Numbered from the stretch's first letter, positions 9,262-17,943 are shown. The stretch is DNA of 33,907 nucleotides from Giesbergeria sp. (GCA_017985015.1 JAGNYI010000032.1:1-33907), one strand, 5' to 3'. The notes: generated by a model from the letters alone, not told the origin. Numbers and translations: made by a program.

Positions 9262-9737
9262 CCGCGTTCATCCCGCTGCTGCGTCCTGCCGCCGTCCTGT
9301 TGGCGCTGGCCAGCGCCGCGTCCGCCGCGCTGGCCGACAGCCGCGCCATGCCCGCCGACAGCATGCTGCCGGCCTACCGCCAGGAATGCGCCGCCTGCCA
9401 CATGGCCTATCCACCGGGCATGCTGCCCGCCGCTTCGTGGACGCGGATGCTGGGCCGCCTGGACCAGCACTACGGCAGCGACGCCTCGCTCGACCCGGCC
9501 CTGATGCGCCAGATCGGCACCTGGCTGGAGGCGCATGCCAGCACCTACAAGCGCGTGCGCGAACAGCCCCCGCAAGACCGCATCACCCGCTCGGCCTGGT
9601 TCGAGCGCAAGCACCGCGAGCTGGACGCCGCCGTGTGGCAGCGCACCTCTGTCGGCAGCCGCGCCAACTGCATGGCTTGTCACACGCGCGCAGACCGGGG
9701 CGATTTTGACGACGACCGCGTCCGCATTCCGAAGTGA
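9258..9737 (+). CDS. Diheme cytochrome c (DHC type)
   Basis: This 159-residue protein starts at ATG 9258, which overlaps the previous stop by four bases and implies translational coupling. Residues 1-28 form a signal peptide ending near AALADS. Two heme-binding sites are visible: CAACH early (YRQECAACHMAYPPGMLP) and CMACH near the C-terminus (GSRANCMACHTRAD). The MAYPPGMLP motif after the first heme and the WLEAHAS helix are typical of the DHC family that accompanies SHP. It should be periplasmic, carrying electrons between the membrane cytochrome b encoded next and the SHP encoded before. Confidence 0.9.
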   Translation: MTAFIPLLRPAAVLLALASAASAALADSRAMPADSMLPAYRQECAACHMAYPPGMLPAASWTRMLGRLDQHYGSDASLDPALMRQIGTWLEAHASTYKRVREQPPQDRITRSAWFERKHRELDAAVWQRTSVGSRANCMACHTRADRGDFDDDRVRIPK

Positions 9738-9745
9738 GACCTTCC

Positions 9746-10474
9746 ATGACGAGCAATACCCTTTCCCCTGCCACCGCAACGCCGGCTCCAGCGCCCAGCC
9801 GACGCGTGGTGGACGCCACCACGCGCATGCTGCACTGGCTCATGGCGTTCACATTCACCACCGCCTACCTCACGGCCGACGGCGAGCGCTGGCGGCTGGT
9901 GCACGTCACCTTGGGCTACACCTTGGCCGCCCTGGTGGTGGCGCGCCTCCTGTGGGGACTGGTCGGGCCGCGCCCGGTGCGGCTGTCGGTGCTGTGGGGC
10001 AAATTGCGCGGCCTGCCCAAATGGCTTCAAAACGCGGTTGCCGTGCGTTCGCCCAGCGCTCTGCAAGCCACCTGGAGGCCGGCGCAGCACCTGCTGATGG
10101 CGCTGGCCGTGGCACTGATCCTGGCCTTGGTGCTGCCGCTCACACTCAGCGGCTACGCCGTGTGGGACGAATGGGGCGGTGAATGGCTGGAGGAAGTGCA
10201 CGAATTTTTCGGCAATGCCCTGCTGGGAATGGTGCTGGCGCACATCGGCCTGATTGCATTGCTCAGCCTGCTGCGCCGCAAGAACCAGGCGCTGTCCATG
10301 CTGACCGGGCGGGTGCCCGGCAAGGGGCCTGACATCGCCAAGAACAACCACGGCTTTCTCGCCGCCCTGGTGCTGGCCTGCGTCCTCGGCTTCTGGGCCT
10401 GGCAGTGGCAGACGGCGCCCCAAGCGCCGCAGCAGCACGGGAGCGAGAATCACCGCTACGACCACGACGACTGA
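9746..10474 (+). CDS. Membrane cytochrome b (b561 family)
   Basis: This 242-residue protein starts at ATG 9746; a GTG at 9734 overlapping the previous stop is an alternative. The N-terminal RRVVDATTRMLHWLMAFTF carries a heme-ligand type histidine. Further hydrophobic segments follow, with histidines in RLVHVTLGY, PAQHLLMALAV and MVLAHIGLI, as in four-helix diheme cytochrome b561 proteins. The tail is rich in His and Asp (ENHRYDHDD) and faces one side of the membrane. In SHP/DHC operons this protein is thought to pass electrons from the quinone pool to DHC. The gene is 8 bp after the DHC gene and 10 bp before the response regulator, so all are probably one transcript. Confidence 0.9.
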   Translation: MTSNTLSPATATPAPAPSRRVVDATTRMLHWLMAFTFTTAYLTADGERWRLVHVTLGYTLAALVVARLLWGLVGPRPVRLSVLWGKLRGLPKWLQNAVAVRSPSALQATWRPAQHLLMALAVALILALVLPLTLSGYAVWDEWGGEWLEEVHEFFGNALLGMVLAHIGLIALLSLLRRKNQALSMLTGRVPGKGPDIAKNNHGFLAALVLACVLGFWAWQWQTAPQAPQQHGSENHRYDHDD

Positions 10475-10484
10475 CCAACCACCC

Positions 10485-11174
10485 ATGCGCATCCTGCTGG
10501 CCGAAGACGACGAACTGCTGGGTTCGGGCATCCGCGCCGGCCTGGCACAGCACGGCTTTGCGGTGGACTGGGTACGCGACGGCATGGCGGCAGAGCGCGA
10601 ACTGGCCACTGGCGCCTACCAGGCCTGCGTGCTTGACCTGGGTCTGCCGCGCCAGGACGGCATGGACGTGCTGCAGGGCGCGCGCGCACGCCGCAACACC
10701 ACGCCGGTGCTGGTGCTCACCGCCCGCGACGCGGTGCCCGCGCGCATTGCCGGGCTGGATGCGGGGGCCGACGACTACCTCATCAAACCCGTGGATCTGC
10801 ACGAGCTGGCCGCCCGCCTGCGCGCCTTGGTGCGCCGCGCCCACGGCCAGAGCGATGCGCTGCTGACGGTGGGCAGCGTCACGCTCGACCCGGCCGCGCA
10901 CCAAGTGCTGCTGGGCGGCCAGCTGGTGGAACTGTCCAACCGCGAATACAAGCTGCTGCACGCCTTGCTGCTCAACGCCGGGCGCGTGCTCTCGCGCGAG
11001 CAGCTGGAGCAGCGCCTGTACCAGTGGGGCAGCGAGATCAACAGCAACGCGGTGGAGGTGCACATCTACCACCTGCGGCGCAAGCTGGGCGCCACGCTGA
11101 TCGAGACCGTGCGCGGCGTGGGCTACCGGATCGCCCGCACCAGCGTCGGCGCATCCCCTGAAAACGATGGCTGA
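10485..11174 (+). CDS. OmpR/PhoB-family response regulator (QseB-like)
   Basis: This 229-residue protein has a receiver domain (1-115) with acidic pair D8-D9, phosphoacceptor Asp51 in VLDLGLP, Thr79 and Lys101 in the DDYLIKP motif. A winged-helix DNA-binding domain follows (about 130-220) with SNREYKLL, EVHIYHLRRKLG and TVRGVGYRI. It overlaps the histidine kinase gene by 8 bp, so the two are translationally coupled. The gene closely follows the cytochrome b gene, suggesting autoregulation and control of the cytochrome operon. The natural signal is unknown; redox state or a ligand of SHP is a reasonable guess. Confidence 0.92.
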   Translation: MRILLAEDDELLGSGIRAGLAQHGFAVDWVRDGMAAERELATGAYQACVLDLGLPRQDGMDVLQGARARRNTTPVLVLTARDAVPARIAGLDAGADDYLIKPVDLHELAARLRALVRRAHGQSDALLTVGSVTLDPAAHQVLLGGQLVELSNREYKLLHALLLNAGRVLSREQLEQRLYQWGSEINSNAVEVHIYHLRRKLGATLIETVRGVGYRIARTSVGASPENDG

Positions 11175-12507
11175 CCGCACCCCGCGCTCACTGCAATCGC
11201 AGTTGCTGCTGGCCGTGCTCGGCCTGGTGCTGCTGGCCTGGACGGCCGCCGCCGCCCTGACCTGGCACCAGGCCCAGGACGAAGTGGGCGACCTGCTCGA
11301 CGCGCACCTGGCGCAGACCGCCTCTCTGCTGCGCCTGCAGCAACTCGACGAATTGAACGAAGACCAGTTGAATGAAGCGCCCGACCTCGACAAGCACCAG
11401 CACCATGTGGTGTTCCAGCTCTGGCGGGAGGGCCAGTTGCTGGCTCGCTCGAAGAACGCGCCCACCGAACCCCTCACCCATCAAAGGGGGCGCGGCTTTG
11501 CCGACAGCCAGGCAGCGGGCAAGTCCTGGCGCGTGTTCGTCACCCAGGGGCACGAGGGCGATGTGAACATTCTTGTCGGCGAACAGCAGTCGGCGCGCCA
11601 AGACATCGTGCGGGCCAGCGTGGTCGGCATGCTCAAGCCCATGGCCTTGGCGCTGCCCCTGCTGGCACTGGGCATCTGGTGGGTGGTGCGCGGCCTGGTG
11701 CGCCCGCTGCGCCAGTTGGGCACGGCCGTGTCAGTGCGCCAGCCGCAGTCGCTCGTGCCCCTGCCCACGGCCGGTGTGCCGCCCGAGGTGCTGCCGCTGG
11801 TGAGTGCACTCAACGACTTGTTCACGCGCATGGCCGAGCTGCTGGTCACCGAACGACAGTTCACGGCGGACGCCGCGCACGAGCTGCGCACGCCTATTGC
11901 CGGCATCCGCATGCAGGCCCAGGTGGCCCAGGGCGCCACGCAGAGCGCCGAGCGCGCAGCGGCACTCGACGCCACCGTGCAGGGCTGCGACCGTGCCACC
12001 CGCCTGGTGGAGCAGCTCTTGCAACTCGCCCGGCTCGACGCCGAGACGGCCACCCCGGATGCAGCGGCCACGGATCTCGGGCGCGTAGCGCACATGGTGG
12101 TGGCAGATCTGCAATCTGCGGCCCAGGCACGTGGCCAGCAGGTGCTGCTGCAGACCCCCGGCCCAGTGAATATCCACCTGACGGAGCCACTGGCGCAAGT
12201 GCTGCTGCGCAACCTCCTGGACAACGCGCTGCGCTACAGCCCGGACGGTGCACAGGTGCAGGTCCACATAACTGCCGCCAGCGCTGGCATCCCGGCACGG
12301 CTGTGCGTGGAAGACGGCGGGCCGGGCCTCACGAATGGCGAGATGGCACGGCTGGGCGAGCGCTTTTTTCGGGTACTTGGCACGGGACAGAGCGGCAGCG
12401 GCCTGGGCTGGTCCATCGTGCGGCGCATCGCCCGCCTCCACAACCTGCGCTTGCAGGTGGACCGCAGCCCGGCGCTGGGTGGGCTGCGGGTGCAGGTCAG
12501 CTGGTAG
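11167..12507 (+). CDS. Sensor histidine kinase (QseC-like)
   Basis: This 446-residue inner-membrane protein has TM1 at about 13-32, a periplasmic loop of about 125 residues, and TM2 near 157-178. The HisKA box FTADAAHELRTP contains the phosphoacceptor His238. The catalytic domain has N-box LLRNLLDNALRYSP, the G1 segment VEDGGPGL, the F box ERFFRV and the G2 segment GSGLGWSIV. All kinase motifs are intact. It is the last gene of the cytochrome-TCS cluster and shares 8 bp with its regulator gene. The repeat element that follows lies in the gap to the convergent AraC-type gene. Confidence 0.92.
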   Translation: MADRTPRSLQSQLLLAVLGLVLLAWTAAAALTWHQAQDEVGDLLDAHLAQTASLLRLQQLDELNEDQLNEAPDLDKHQHHVVFQLWREGQLLARSKNAPTEPLTHQRGRGFADSQAAGKSWRVFVTQGHEGDVNILVGEQQSARQDIVRASVVGMLKPMALALPLLALGIWWVVRGLVRPLRQLGTAVSVRQPQSLVPLPTAGVPPEVLPLVSALNDLFTRMAELLVTERQFTADAAHELRTPIAGIRMQAQVAQGATQSAERAAALDATVQGCDRATRLVEQLLQLARLDAETATPDAAATDLGRVAHMVVADLQSAAQARGQQVLLQTPGPVNIHLTEPLAQVLLRNLLDNALRYSPDGAQVQVHITAASAGIPARLCVEDGGPGLTNGEMARLGERFFRVLGTGQSGSGLGWSIVRRIARLHNLRLQVDRSPALGGLRVQVSW

Positions 12508-12516
12508 CGGCAATCA

Positions 12517-12573
12517 GCTATTATTCATATAGCATAAAATGCTTTATGAATATGCGCTAGAGCCATTTTCATA
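12517..12573 (+). repeat. Two-hairpin intergenic repeat, copy 4
   Basis: The core 12517-12558 reads GCTATT / 5 nt / TATAGC, spacer ataa, then AATGCTT / 7 nt / ATGCGCT, followed by agagccattttcat. Each stem has mismatches but the spacing is conserved. It is the main content of the gap between two convergent genes, just after the kinase stop. Confidence 0.8.
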
Positions 12574-12595
12574 CCGGCATCCAGCCCGCCAGATT

Positions 12596-13639
12596 TCACA
12601 ACCCGCGCTCAGATACCGGCATTGCCCGGTGGACCGCCTTGCGGTACACCAGCGGCGTCTCGCCGGTCCAGCGCCGGAAGGCATTGATAAAGCAGGTGGG
12701 CTCTGCATAGCCCAGATGGTCTGCAATGTTCTCGACGGACAACGATCCGCCGGACAGCAACTCTTCGGCGGTTGCACGCCGCACTTCCTCTCGCAATCGA
12801 AGAAACGTCGCGCCCTCCTCCAGCAGTCGACGCCGCAGGGTCCGTGGCGTCATGCACAGCGCGTCGGCCACTTCATCCATGCCGGGCATGCCTGCGCCCT
12901 GCCGGGTCAACAGGCTCTTTACTCTTGCGGCAAGACCGGCGCCTGACCGGTGGCGCTCCAACAAGTCGGAGCACTGCGCCTGCGCGGCCTTGAAGGCCAG
13001 GGCATTGCCCTGAGACAAAGGCTCCATCAGCACCGACCTGTCCATGGTGGCCACGTTCGACGAAGCCCCAAATACCGGCTCGACGCCATAAAAAGAGGCG
13101 TACGCCTGTGCATCAACCGGCGCACGGCGCGTGAATCGCAGGCCCTGAAGGACAGGACGCGACGAAAACAGGTCACGCTGTATGGTCACCAAGGCGGCCG
13201 CATCGCGCTCGACGATGAAGGCCCGCACATCCTCCGGCAGGCTGGACTCGTCCAGCGTGATGTGCGTCTGAGCACCTTGGTCTTCGACATGGAAGCGCGT
13301 AAACGCGAAGGTGAGCTGGAAATACCGCAGAGTCACGTCCAGCGCACTGCGGGCATTCGGGCTGCTGACCATGGCAAACCCCAAAGCGCCAAATGCCGTG
13401 AAGTGGTAACGCTGTCCTGCCTGGAGACCCAGCCCCGGGACGGTGCCCAGATGTTTGAGCAAATTGCGGATCAGGCGCAACTCCTGCCCGGCCGACACCA
13501 GCATGGTGGGGTTTGCCAGATCCTGCTCCTTGACGCCTGTTTCCGCCAGGCAGGCGTGCGCCGAGAGTCCGTGTTCGACACCCAACTCGGTCATCAACCG
13601 CATGCTGGTCACACTGCGTGTGAAATCCCATTCCACCAT
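12596..13639 (-). CDS. AraC-family transcriptional regulator
   Basis: This 347-residue protein starts at ATG 13639 (MVEWDFTRSVTSMRLM). Residues 15-210 resemble the arabinose-binding-like sensor region of OruR/ArgR-type AraC regulators, including the segment near HFTAFGALGFAMVSSPNARS. The C-terminal ~100 residues hold two helix-turn-helix motifs: VADALCMTPRTLRRRLLEEG, then VENIADHLGYAEPTCFINAF with RWTGETPLVYR. It is transcribed away from the acyl-CoA dehydrogenase operon across a 171-bp gap, the usual position of a pathway-specific activator. The effector is unknown, but by family and position it is probably the operon substrate or its CoA ester. Confidence 0.9.
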   Translation of the reverse strand: MVEWDFTRSVTSMRLMTELGVEHGLSAHACLAETGVKEQDLANPTMLVSAGQELRLIRNLLKHLGTVPGLGLQAGQRYHFTAFGALGFAMVSSPNARSALDVTLRYFQLTFAFTRFHVEDQGAQTHITLDESSLPEDVRAFIVERDAAALVTIQRDLFSSRPVLQGLRFTRRAPVDAQAYASFYGVEPVFGASSNVATMDRSVLMEPLSQGNALAFKAAQAQCSDLLERHRSGAGLAARVKSLLTRQGAGMPGMDEVADALCMTPRTLRRRLLEEGATFLRLREEVRRATAEELLSGGSLSVENIADHLGYAEPTCFINAFRRWTGETPLVYRKAVHRAMPVSERGL

Positions 13640-13810
13640 TCAGCACACCCCTGGGAACTGGCTGTCCTTGAATATCGATTTTTTGTCTTCTGTGAATGTA
13701 GCACCGCTTCCTGTCCGTCCTTAGCATCTGGCGTCAAAGATCCCATGGGCAAAGACCCGGGACGAACCGAGACACCCTGCCGCCGCGGGTCACATTGAGG
13801 ACACCCACCG

Positions 13811-14941
13811 ATGCACCTGGATACCGAGGACTCGCAGCGCCTGCTGGAAGAGCTTGGCCGCTTTTCCCGTGAGCGCATCGCCCACCTGGCAGCACGGCCA
13901 CATCGGCCCATTGATGGGCGCCAGCTGGCCCTGCTCACGGGGGAAGCCCTTGATATGGGCATCTTGCCGCCATCGACGGCAGAGAGCGGATTTGGCATCT
14001 GGGAACACTGCGACACAGCCCCGGCCATGGCGTTCAATACGGGAGCGCTCCGGCACATTGCCGGAGCCAGCCCGGGTGTGGCATTCACCTGGCACCGCCT
14101 AGCGCTGGCCCGGTGGGTGGCGGTCCAGTTGGGCCAGTCACTGGGCGCAGACGACCTGACGGGTCTGCAGTTGGTCCCCACCGGACACTATGGACTCGCT
14201 CGTGGCAGCCTCGCCCGGTGGCTCCGAGGCGGCGCGCTGGAGACTGCGGACCAGGCCATGCTGTCGGACTGGCTCGATCGGCGCACCCATACCACTACGC
14301 TGTATGCCCCCGAAGACTGGAAGCTGCTGCTTTGGCCCGTATGGGCGGGCGTTCATGTCACCTGGCAGCTGGTCGATCGTCAAGCGCTGAGCGTCCGCGC
14401 AGAGAAGGCGCAGCATGGCTTTGATGAACTGGCGGGTTTTTCTGTCAACCTGGCAGGGGAAGGCTCGGCCATCGCGATGGCGCCAGAAATCTCGCGCACC
14501 CTGTTCACGCGCCTGTTCAAGCTGGACATGCTGGGTTTGATGGCGATCGGCGCTGGCGCACTGGACCAGGGCCAGACGCTGGCCCGCGCTTACGCTGCAA
14601 TCCGTCGCCAGGGCGGCAGCGCTATCGCGGCGCATCCGGCCGTGCAGCACATGCTCAGCGACATCGAGATCGCACGGCAGCGCATCGACATGGCACTGGC
14701 TGCATTGGCACAGCCGGTCGATACGCTCGATACCGGCGCTGTAGCGGCAGCGCGGGCCAACATAGCCCCTGCGCTTTGCCATGCGGCCAACCAGGTGATG
14801 CAGGTACATGGGGGTATCGGCTATATGCGGGACGCTGGGCCAGAGAAGCTGGTCCGTGACCAGAACATGCTCAAGCTCGCTTCGGGTGGCACACGCGACC
14901 TGCACGCCTTCCTGGCGGGCTGGACAGGAGCCTGCGCATGA
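13811..14941 (+). CDS. Acyl-CoA dehydrogenase-like subunit lacking the catalytic Glu
   Basis: This 376-residue protein has a recognisable C-terminal acyl-CoA dehydrogenase helical domain, for example the segment VMQVHGGIGYMRDAGPEKLV. The N-terminal half is only weakly similar to the family and I cannot find the usual middle-domain FAD/substrate motif (TEPxAGSD). Where active enzymes have the catalytic EGT motif, this protein reads LKLASGGTRDL, with Ser358 at or next to the Glu position. It therefore looks like the non-catalytic or cofactor-completing partner of a heteromeric dehydrogenase, by analogy with the paired FadE proteins of steroid degraders. Its stop overlaps the start of the next dehydrogenase gene (ATGA). 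The start ATG 13811 has GAGGA about 10 nt upstream. Confidence 0.8.
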   Translation: MHLDTEDSQRLLEELGRFSRERIAHLAARPHRPIDGRQLALLTGEALDMGILPPSTAESGFGIWEHCDTAPAMAFNTGALRHIAGASPGVAFTWHRLALARWVAVQLGQSLGADDLTGLQLVPTGHYGLARGSLARWLRGGALETADQAMLSDWLDRRTHTTTLYAPEDWKLLLWPVWAGVHVTWQLVDRQALSVRAEKAQHGFDELAGFSVNLAGEGSAIAMAPEISRTLFTRLFKLDMLGLMAIGAGALDQGQTLARAYAAIRRQGGSAIAAHPAVQHMLSDIEIARQRIDMALAALAQPVDTLDTGAVAAARANIAPALCHAANQVMQVHGGIGYMRDAGPEKLVRDQNMLKLASGGTRDLHAFLAGWTGACA

Positions 14942-16311
14942 ACACGCCAGACCACCTTCAAGGGCACCTGCCCGCAGACCACCGCCTTTCACCGCGCTGG
15001 CAGTTCCGCCATCTGCCGCTGATCGGACGCATGCTGGCGGACTATCCAGCACAGGACTTGTGGCAAACCGACTTTGCCAGGCTGCCGCGTGCGCTGGCCC
15101 GTCAGCGCCAGCGCGCCAGAGCGTTCACCGAGCAACACATCCTGTCCGCAGCAGACGAATTGGACCTGGCCCCGCACCTGCAGGCCGGGGAATGCCATCC
15201 AACCGCGCGCCGCATTCTGTCCGAGGCGGGCAAACAAGGGTGGCTGAGCTATTTCTTGCCAGCCCCGCTGGGCAAAATGCCCTGGGGCACTGTGGTGCAT
15301 GCGCCGATCTGGCAAAGCTGCCTGATCGTTGAAGAGTTCAGCCGTGGCTGCGGCGGTCTGATGCTGCTGCTGTCGGCACACCATCTCGGCGCCATGCCCT
15401 TGATCCTGTCCGGGCGCGTGCAGCACATTCTGAAGCTCCTGGCCCCTGTCTACCGCAGTTGTGAGCGCGGCGATCCGCAGCTGATCGCGTTCGCGATCAC
15501 CGAGCCCGCAGCCGGGTCCGACGTGGAGGACGGGCACGGTGCGCAGACCTACCACCCCGGCGTCGTCGCGACACCCACCAAAGGCGGCTACCTGCTCAAT
15601 GGCCGCAAGTGTTTCATCAGTGGCGGCGATCTGGCAAAGACGGCCACCGTCTTTGCTGCGCTGCAGGGCGAAGGAATGGAATCGTGGACCTGCTTCTATG
15701 TGGACTGCTCTGACCCCGGATACCGGGTGGCCCGCACGGAGCTCAAGATGGGCATGCGCGCCTCTGGGGCGGCCGAGATTGAATTGTCCGATGTCTTTGT
15801 CCCCACCGATCGCGTCATCGGCGGGTTGCGCAATGGCTGGGTGCTGAACCGCGCCACCCTCAACGCCTCACGGATTCCTGTGGCGTCCATGGGGGTTGGC
15901 TTTGCCAGGGCCGCCACCGAAACGGCCGTGGAGTTTGCCCAACACTACAAGGTGGGCGGCAAGGCCTTGATCCACTACCAGGACGTTCAGCTGCACCTGG
16001 CCACCATGGTGGCCGAGACCCGCGCGTTGCGCGCACTGGTCTGGCAAGAAGCCCGCCTTGCCTGGAAGCCCCGGCAACTCCATGCATCGCTGTGCAAGTT
16101 CCACGCCACCGATCGCGCCCAGCGCGTCTGCGAAATGGCGATGGACCTGCTCGCCGACCATGGTGCACGGCATGAGAACAGGATCGAGAAAATCTTCCGC
16201 GACGTCCGGTTGACCCGCATCTTCGAGGGCACCAACCAGATCAACCGCCTGTCCCTGATCGAAGACTGGCAGCCCCAGCTGCTCGATCCTGACCACCCCG
16301 CAGGAGTATGA
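14938..16311 (+). CDS. Acyl-CoA dehydrogenase, catalytic subunit
   Basis: This 457-residue protein has a full family layout: an N-terminal helical domain, a middle domain with IAFAITEPAAGSDVEDGHG and GYLLNGRKCFISGG, and a C-terminal helical domain. The catalytic motif IFEGTNQINRL contains Glu430, the predicted base. The enzyme should oxidise an acyl-CoA to the 2,3-enoyl-CoA using FAD and pass electrons to electron-transfer flavoprotein. It is longer than typical short-chain acyl-CoA dehydrogenases (about 380), mainly through an extended N-terminus. Four-base overlaps with the genes on both sides suggest stoichiometric expression with the preceding partner subunit. The substrate is not evident. 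Confidence 0.88.
   Translation: MNTPDHLQGHLPADHRLSPRWQFRHLPLIGRMLADYPAQDLWQTDFARLPRALARQRQRARAFTEQHILSAADELDLAPHLQAGECHPTARRILSEAGKQGWLSYFLPAPLGKMPWGTVVHAPIWQSCLIVEEFSRGCGGLMLLLSAHHLGAMPLILSGRVQHILKLLAPVYRSCERGDPQLIAFAITEPAAGSDVEDGHGAQTYHPGVVATPTKGGYLLNGRKCFISGGDLAKTATVFAALQGEGMESWTCFYVDCSDPGYRVARTELKMGMRASGAAEIELSDVFVPTDRVIGGLRNGWVLNRATLNASRIPVASMGVGFARAATETAVEFAQHYKVGGKALIHYQDVQLHLATMVAETRALRALVWQEARLAWKPRQLHASLCKFHATDRAQRVCEMAMDLLADHGARHENRIEKIFRDVRLTRIFEGTNQINRLSLIEDWQPQLLDPDHPAGV
16302..16306 (+). promoter_or_regulatory. Ribosome binding site that decides the next start
   Basis: AGGAG lies only 1 nt before the ATG at 16308 but 7 nt before the ATG at 16314. The second ATG is therefore the better start for the acetoacetate-decarboxylase-family gene. 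Confidence 0.6.
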
Positions 16312-16313
16312 AC

Positions 16314-17108
16314 ATGCAGCACCACAAATGGCAGAGCGACCTGTTCTTTCAGTACCCGCGCAACACCGTTGCGACGTCAGAGGGCAAGGTGGAGATGCCG
16401 ATCCTGTACTACGACAACTCGGTCATGATGGCCCTGTTTCGTGTGGACAGCAACAAAGCCCAGGCACTGGTAGCAGAACAGGGCCTGCAAGTGGTCCGCA
16501 CCCTGGGCGGCAAGGCGCTGGCAGGCATTGCCTTCTACCAATACCGGGACACCTCCATCGGCGTGTACAACGAGGTCGGCGTCGCCATTGCCGTTGTGCC
16601 CAGCGGTACCAAGGCGCCCCGGTACCCCCTGGTGTCCATGCTCAACACACTGGACAAGGCCCCCGTTGGCTTCTGCATCCTGGACCTGCCGGTCACGACC
16701 CCTGCCGCCTGTGCGGCCGGGCGCGAGATCTGGGGGTATCCGAAGTTCGTGACACCGATAGCCTTTTCCCTCAAGGGTTCCCAGTTTGATGGGGTGGTCA
16801 CCGACCCCGACACACACCAGGATCTGCTTCACCTCTCCGGCAAGGCGGGCGCTGGCATTCCTGGTCCCTTGCTGGACCTGGTCCTGTATTCACGCCACAA
16901 CGCAGAGCTGCTTCGCACCTTGGTCAACACCCGGGGCGGGGCGCACATCTGCCTACCCGGATCGATGCGCGCCACCGTATCCGATAGCAGCACCCACCCC
17001 ATGGCCCAGCGATTGCGTGCCCTGGGGCTGCACCACGCCAGGCCCGCTTTTGTCTTTCACAGCCATGCACTGCAGTTGCGCCTCAATGCTGGTGCCGTGC
17101 TGCCCTGA
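16314..17108 (+). CDS. Acetoacetate decarboxylase family protein
   Basis: This is a 264-residue protein from the ATG chosen by its ribosome binding site; an ATG two codons earlier is possible. The family core is clear: YNEVGVAIAV (Glu87, matching a conserved active-site Glu), LPVTTPAACAAGREIWGYPK and the following FVTPIAF strand. Lys144 in GYPKF is at or near the position of the Schiff-base lysine of acetoacetate decarboxylase. Members either decarboxylate beta-keto acids or perform other Schiff-base chemistry such as aldol/dehydratase reactions, so decarboxylation is likely but not certain. Placed after acyl-CoA dehydrogenases, it could act on a beta-keto or related intermediate of the same pathway. 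Confidence 0.85.
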   Translation: MQHHKWQSDLFFQYPRNTVATSEGKVEMPILYYDNSVMMALFRVDSNKAQALVAEQGLQVVRTLGGKALAGIAFYQYRDTSIGVYNEVGVAIAVVPSGTKAPRYPLVSMLNTLDKAPVGFCILDLPVTTPAACAAGREIWGYPKFVTPIAFSLKGSQFDGVVTDPDTHQDLLHLSGKAGAGIPGPLLDLVLYSRHNAELLRTLVNTRGGAHICLPGSMRATVSDSSTHPMAQRLRALGLHHARPAFVFHSHALQLRLNAGAVLP

Positions 17109-17166
17109 GAATCTGCTCATGGTCTTTTCAGGGGGCGCGCAATCCCTCAAACAACGGCACGACCCC

Positions 17167-17943
17167 ATGGAATCTCGCCCTTGTCTGTTCATCACCGGAG
17201 CCGCCGCAGGCATCGGCCGTGCCACCGCCCGCCTTTTCTGTCGTCAGGGCTGGTTTGTCGGCCTCGCCGATATCGATCGCGCTGGTCTGCTGGCCTTGAG
17301 CGAGGAACTGGGCGACCACAATGCGATGGCGCTGTCACTGGACGTGGCCTGTCCAGAGCAATGGCAAGCGGCGCTCAGCGCCTTTCACCAGCGCACTGGG
17401 CGCCTTGACGTACTGGTGAACAACGCGGGCATCCTGATCTCGGGCCCATTCGAGAGCAACCCCCTGGCACGCCACCACGCCGTGGTCGATGTCAACCTCA
17501 AGGGACTGCTCAACGGCTGCTACCTGGCCAAGCCCTATCTGGCAGCAACGCCACAGGCCCGCGTCATCAACCTTTCCTCGACGGCGGCACTGTACGGCCA
17601 GGCATCGCTGGCAACGTACTCCACCACCAAGTGTGCGGTGCGAGGCCTCACAGAAGCACTGAACGTCGAATGGCAGGCCGATGGCATCCGTGTGATGGAC
17701 ATCATGCCGATGTTTGTTCAAACGGACATGCTCACCGCCATCAATGCCCGCAGCATGGACAGACTGGGCGCCCGGCTGACCGCAGAGGAGGTGGCCAGAA
17801 CCCTCTGGGCCGCCGCCACGTACCGGGGCGGCTTCGGCAAGGCGCATTGGCCCGTTGGCTCGCTCGCGACCTGGCTCATGCGCCTGACCCGCCTGGCACC
17901 CGACCGCCTCAACCGCTTCATCGCAAAGCGGGTTGCTACCTGA
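17167..17943 (+). CDS. Short-chain dehydrogenase/reductase (SDR)
   Basis: This is a 258-residue classical SDR. The cofactor motif TGAAAGIG is at 10-17, NNAG at 85-88 and the catalytic residues are Asn110, Ser138, Tyr151 and Lys155 (YSTTK). Asp35 at the end of the second strand suggests NAD(H) rather than NADP(H). An ATG at 17119 would add 16 residues that do not fit the fold, so 17167 is preferred, although its ribosome binding site is weak. It is the last gene of the AraC-linked operon, 58 bp after the decarboxylase-family gene, and probably oxidises or reduces a hydroxy/keto group of the pathway intermediate. The C-terminal tail is rich in Arg and Leu. Confidence 0.88.
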   Translation: MESRPCLFITGAAAGIGRATARLFCRQGWFVGLADIDRAGLLALSEELGDHNAMALSLDVACPEQWQAALSAFHQRTGRLDVLVNNAGILISGPFESNPLARHHAVVDVNLKGLLNGCYLAKPYLAATPQARVINLSSTAALYGQASLATYSTTKCAVRGLTEALNVEWQADGIRVMDIMPMFVQTDMLTAINARSMDRLGARLTAEEVARTLWAAATYRGGFGKAHWPVGSLATWLMRLTRLAPDRLNRFIAKRVAT

